Assembly: GCA_903926465.1 (NCBI GenBank)
Contig: CAIYJE010000195.1
Span: forward strand, 1 to 64,000
Length of the DNA: 64,000 nt
Source of the DNA: an uncultured Planctomycetales bacterium
GTDB lineage: Bacteria; Planctomycetota; Planctomycetia; Isosphaerales; Isosphaeraceae
Reading direction: 5' to 3'
In this document: positions 62,295 through 64,000 of the stretch, piece after piece
Layout: each line of letters starts with the position of its first letter
How positions within the stretch are numbered: the first letter of the stretch is position 1
Translations under genes and position numbers: made by a program
The notes under the pieces: model-generated
Database searches by the model: none
Seen by the model: the letters and a program-made list of their open reading frames with translations, nothing else
Told to the model about the DNA's origin: nothing

Positions 62295-64000
62295 ATGCCT
62301 GGACGACTCTTCGGCCTGCTGGTTGGGTTGGCCTGCTGCATTCCGTACCAAGGTTTGGCCGGCGAGGGTTCCGCGACCGAGGTTGTGACCTTTGAACGCG
62401 ATATTCAGCCGATCCTGACCCGGGCCGGTTGCAATGCCGGGGCGTGTCACGGCAAGGCGAGCGGTCAGAACGGATTCAAGCTCTCGCTGCTCGGGTTCGA
62501 CTCTGACTTTGATCATATCGCCATCACCCGCGAAGGGGGCGGCCGGCGGGTCTTGGGCTTCCGGCCCGACGAGAGCCTGTTGCTTCGCAAGGCGACCGCC
62601 GAGATACCGCATGGCGGTGGGCGTCGGATCGAGCCGGGGAGTCCGTTTTATCAGACCCTCCGCCAGTGGATTGTTGAAGGGCTTCCGCGCACCCCTGCCG
62701 ATTCGCCAAGGTTGGTCAAGGTGACGATGGACCCGACCGAGCGGCGCGTTGGTCGCAATGAAACGTTCAGCGTGCACGCAACCGCCGCTTATAGTGATGG
62801 CTCCTCGCGAGACGTCACCCATCTCGCCGCGTTTGCCTCGAACGACGCAACTCTGGTGGCGGTCGACCCGCACGGCGTGGTCAAAGCGGGGGCGTTTCCC
62901 GGCGAGGCAACCGTCTCGGCGCGGTTTGACGGGATGTTCGCCAATTGCGATGTCACCATTCCCCTGCCCGGCGAGATCTCCGCGAGCGTTTATCGTGCAC
63001 TTCCCCGGTCGAACTTCATCGATGGTCTGGTTTGGGAGAAGCTCCAAAAACTGGGGCTGACCCCTTCGGGACCGGCGAGCGATTCCACCTATTTGCGGCG
63101 TGCTTATCTCGACGTCATCGGCCGCTTGCCCACGACCGAGGAATCACGTGCCTTCCTTGCCGAGACCGCGCCCGATAAGCGCGCCAGGCTTGTCGACCAG
63201 CTTCTCGACCGCCCTGAGTTTGTCGACCACTGGGCCAATAAGTGGATGGATTTGCTCCGTCCCAACCCCTACCGCGTCGGGATCAAGGCGGTTTTCAACC
63301 TCGATGGCTGGATTCGCGACGCCTTCCGCCGCGAGATGCCCTACGACCAGTTCGTTCGCGAGATCGTCACCGCGCGTGGGAGCACGTTCGAGCAAACACC
63401 GGCAACGATCTTTCGCGATCGCCGCGAGCCCGAAGAGATTGCCCCGGTTGTCAGCCAACTCTTCCTCGGCATCCGGCTTGAATGTGCCAAGTGTCACCAC
63501 CATCCGTTCGAGTCGTGGGGTCAGGAACAGTTTTACGAGTTCGCCGCCTATTTCGCGCAGGTCGCCCACAAGGGGGCCGGGCTTTCTCCGCCGATCTCCG
63601 GCGGTGAGGAAATCGTATTTACCGCCAAATCAGGCGCAGTCAAACACCCGCTGACCGGCAAGGTTTTGCCACCTAAGCCGCTTTTTGGCGAAGCCCCACC
63701 AGACATCGACCCCGAGGCTGACCCGCGCGAAACCCTTGCCCGCTGGATGACCGCGCCTGACAACCCCTATTTCGCCAAGGTGATGGCCAACCGCGTTTGG
63801 GCCGACCTGATGGGCCTGGGGATCGTGGAACCGGTCGATGACATCCGCGCCACCAACCCGCCCAGCAACGGCCCTTTGCTCGACGCAATTGCCGACGATT
63901 TCCGATCACATGGATATAGCATCAAGCATTTGATTCGCACGATCATGGCGTCGTCGGTTTATGGGCTGAGTTCCGTACCCAACGATCGGAACAGCGCCGA
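62295..64000 (+). CDS. PSD1-type (DUF1549/DUF1553) protein, cut by window edge
   Basis: At least 568 residues are visible; the frame is still open at 64000. It begins with a signal peptide (FGLLVGLACCIPYQGLAG), then a cytochrome-c-like domain with AGCNAGACHGKASG (C-x4-CH), an Ig-like Big_2 domain (VHATAAYSDGSSRDVTHLA) and DUF1549 (LRRAYLDVIGRLPTTEESRAFL, ECAKCHHHPFESW). The start of DUF1553 (RETLARWMTAPDNPYFAKVMANRVWADLMGLGIVEPVDD) follows. The family is a hallmark of planctomycetes and often sits next to DUF1501 genes. Its biochemical role is unsettled; heme binding is suggested by the Cys-His motif. GAGGAG eight bases upstream supports the start. Confidence 0.9.
   Translation, partial: MPGRLFGLLVGLACCIPYQGLAGEGSATEVVTFERDIQPILTRAGCNAGACHGKASGQNGFKLSLLGFDSDFDHIAITREGGGRRVLGFRPDESLLLRKATAEIPHGGGRRIEPGSPFYQTLRQWIVEGLPRTPADSPRLVKVTMDPTERRVGRNETFSVHATAAYSDGSSRDVTHLAAFASNDATLVAVDPHGVVKAGAFPGEATVSARFDGMFANCDVTIPLPGEISASVYRALPRSNFIDGLVWEKLQKLGLTPSGPASDSTYLRRAYLDVIGRLPTTEESRAFLAETAPDKRARLVDQLLDRPEFVDHWANKWMDLLRPNPYRVGIKAVFNLDGWIRDAFRREMPYDQFVREIVTARGSTFEQTPATIFRDRREPEEIAPVVSQLFLGIRLECAKCHHHPFESWGQEQFYEFAAYFAQVAHKGAGLSPPISGGEEIVFTAKSGAVKHPLTGKVLPPKPLFGEAPPDIDPEADPRETLARWMTAPDNPYFAKVMANRVWADLMGLGIVEPVDDIRATNPPSNGPLLDAIADDFRSHGYSIKHLIRTIMASSVYGLSSVPNDRNSA

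Noticed and set aside
61971-63047. 358-codon minus-strand frame
   Set aside because: Antisense to the ends of the HtrA-like and PSD1 genes and across hairpin repeat D.

Overview
The window looks like a GC-rich planctomycete chromosome segment, probably from the Gemmatales/Isosphaerales side of the phylum (lineage is inference). The evidence is a PEP-CTERM protein with a VPEPGT motif, a giant secreted protein with the planctomycete N-terminal motif RLEHLEDRALL, a DUF1080 protein, a PSD1-type (DUF1549) protein with a CNAGACHG motif, retropepsin-like secreted proteases, and many surface-glycan genes.

Layout. (1) 160-29679 is a mosaic glycan-decoration region. It holds single-domain and fused glycosyltransferases (GT2, GT4 and a GT8-like DPD enzyme), at least five SAM methyltransferases (two are close paralogues), an acyltransferase-3 membrane protein, two P-loop sulfotransferases and a radical SAM/SPASM protein. 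Short operons lie on both strands. The region is interrupted at 18795-22434 by a DUF1080 protein, a degenerate cyanophycin-synthetase homologue and a lipoprotein. (2) 29690-32623 holds two gene fragments bracketed by copies of a dispersed repeat, then a TPR-OGT (GT41) enzyme. (3) 33013-36816 holds a membrane-anchored spermidine-synthase-like protein and a GT87-like membrane protein, with a remnant of an OGT N-terminus between them. (4) 37165-46679 encodes exported proteins: a tandem pair of retropepsin/PDZ proteins, a PEP-CTERM protein and a 1840-residue subtilase-like repeat protein. (5) 46921-56993 holds a 1279-residue multi-spanning membrane protein of unknown function, a GH-A-like secreted protein, a DEAD-box RNA helicase and an MFS transporter. 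(6) 57590-57910 is a likely replication origin (four DnaA boxes and an AT-rich stretch) directly upstream of dnaN, with no dnaA on either side. It is followed by a lipoprotein, an HtrA/DegP-like protease and the start of a PSD1 gene cut by the window edge.

How the genes fit together. The glycan genes plausibly build and modify (methylate, sulfate, acylate) one or more extracellular polysaccharides or glycoconjugates. Several glycan proteins share a coiled coil next to a short W-L-R/K-R motif, which may be a common tether. The rest is housekeeping and cell-envelope biology.

The best candidates for something undescribed are the 1279-residue membrane protein (46921-50760), the cyanophycin-synthetase homologue that has lost both nucleotide-binding signatures (19710-21770), the subtilase-like protein with Glu where the catalytic His should be and a P domain nested inside another domain (41157-46679), and a family of dispersed TGGACGGAATGGAC hairpin repeats. 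No tRNA, rRNA, CRISPR array or intact transposase was recognised.
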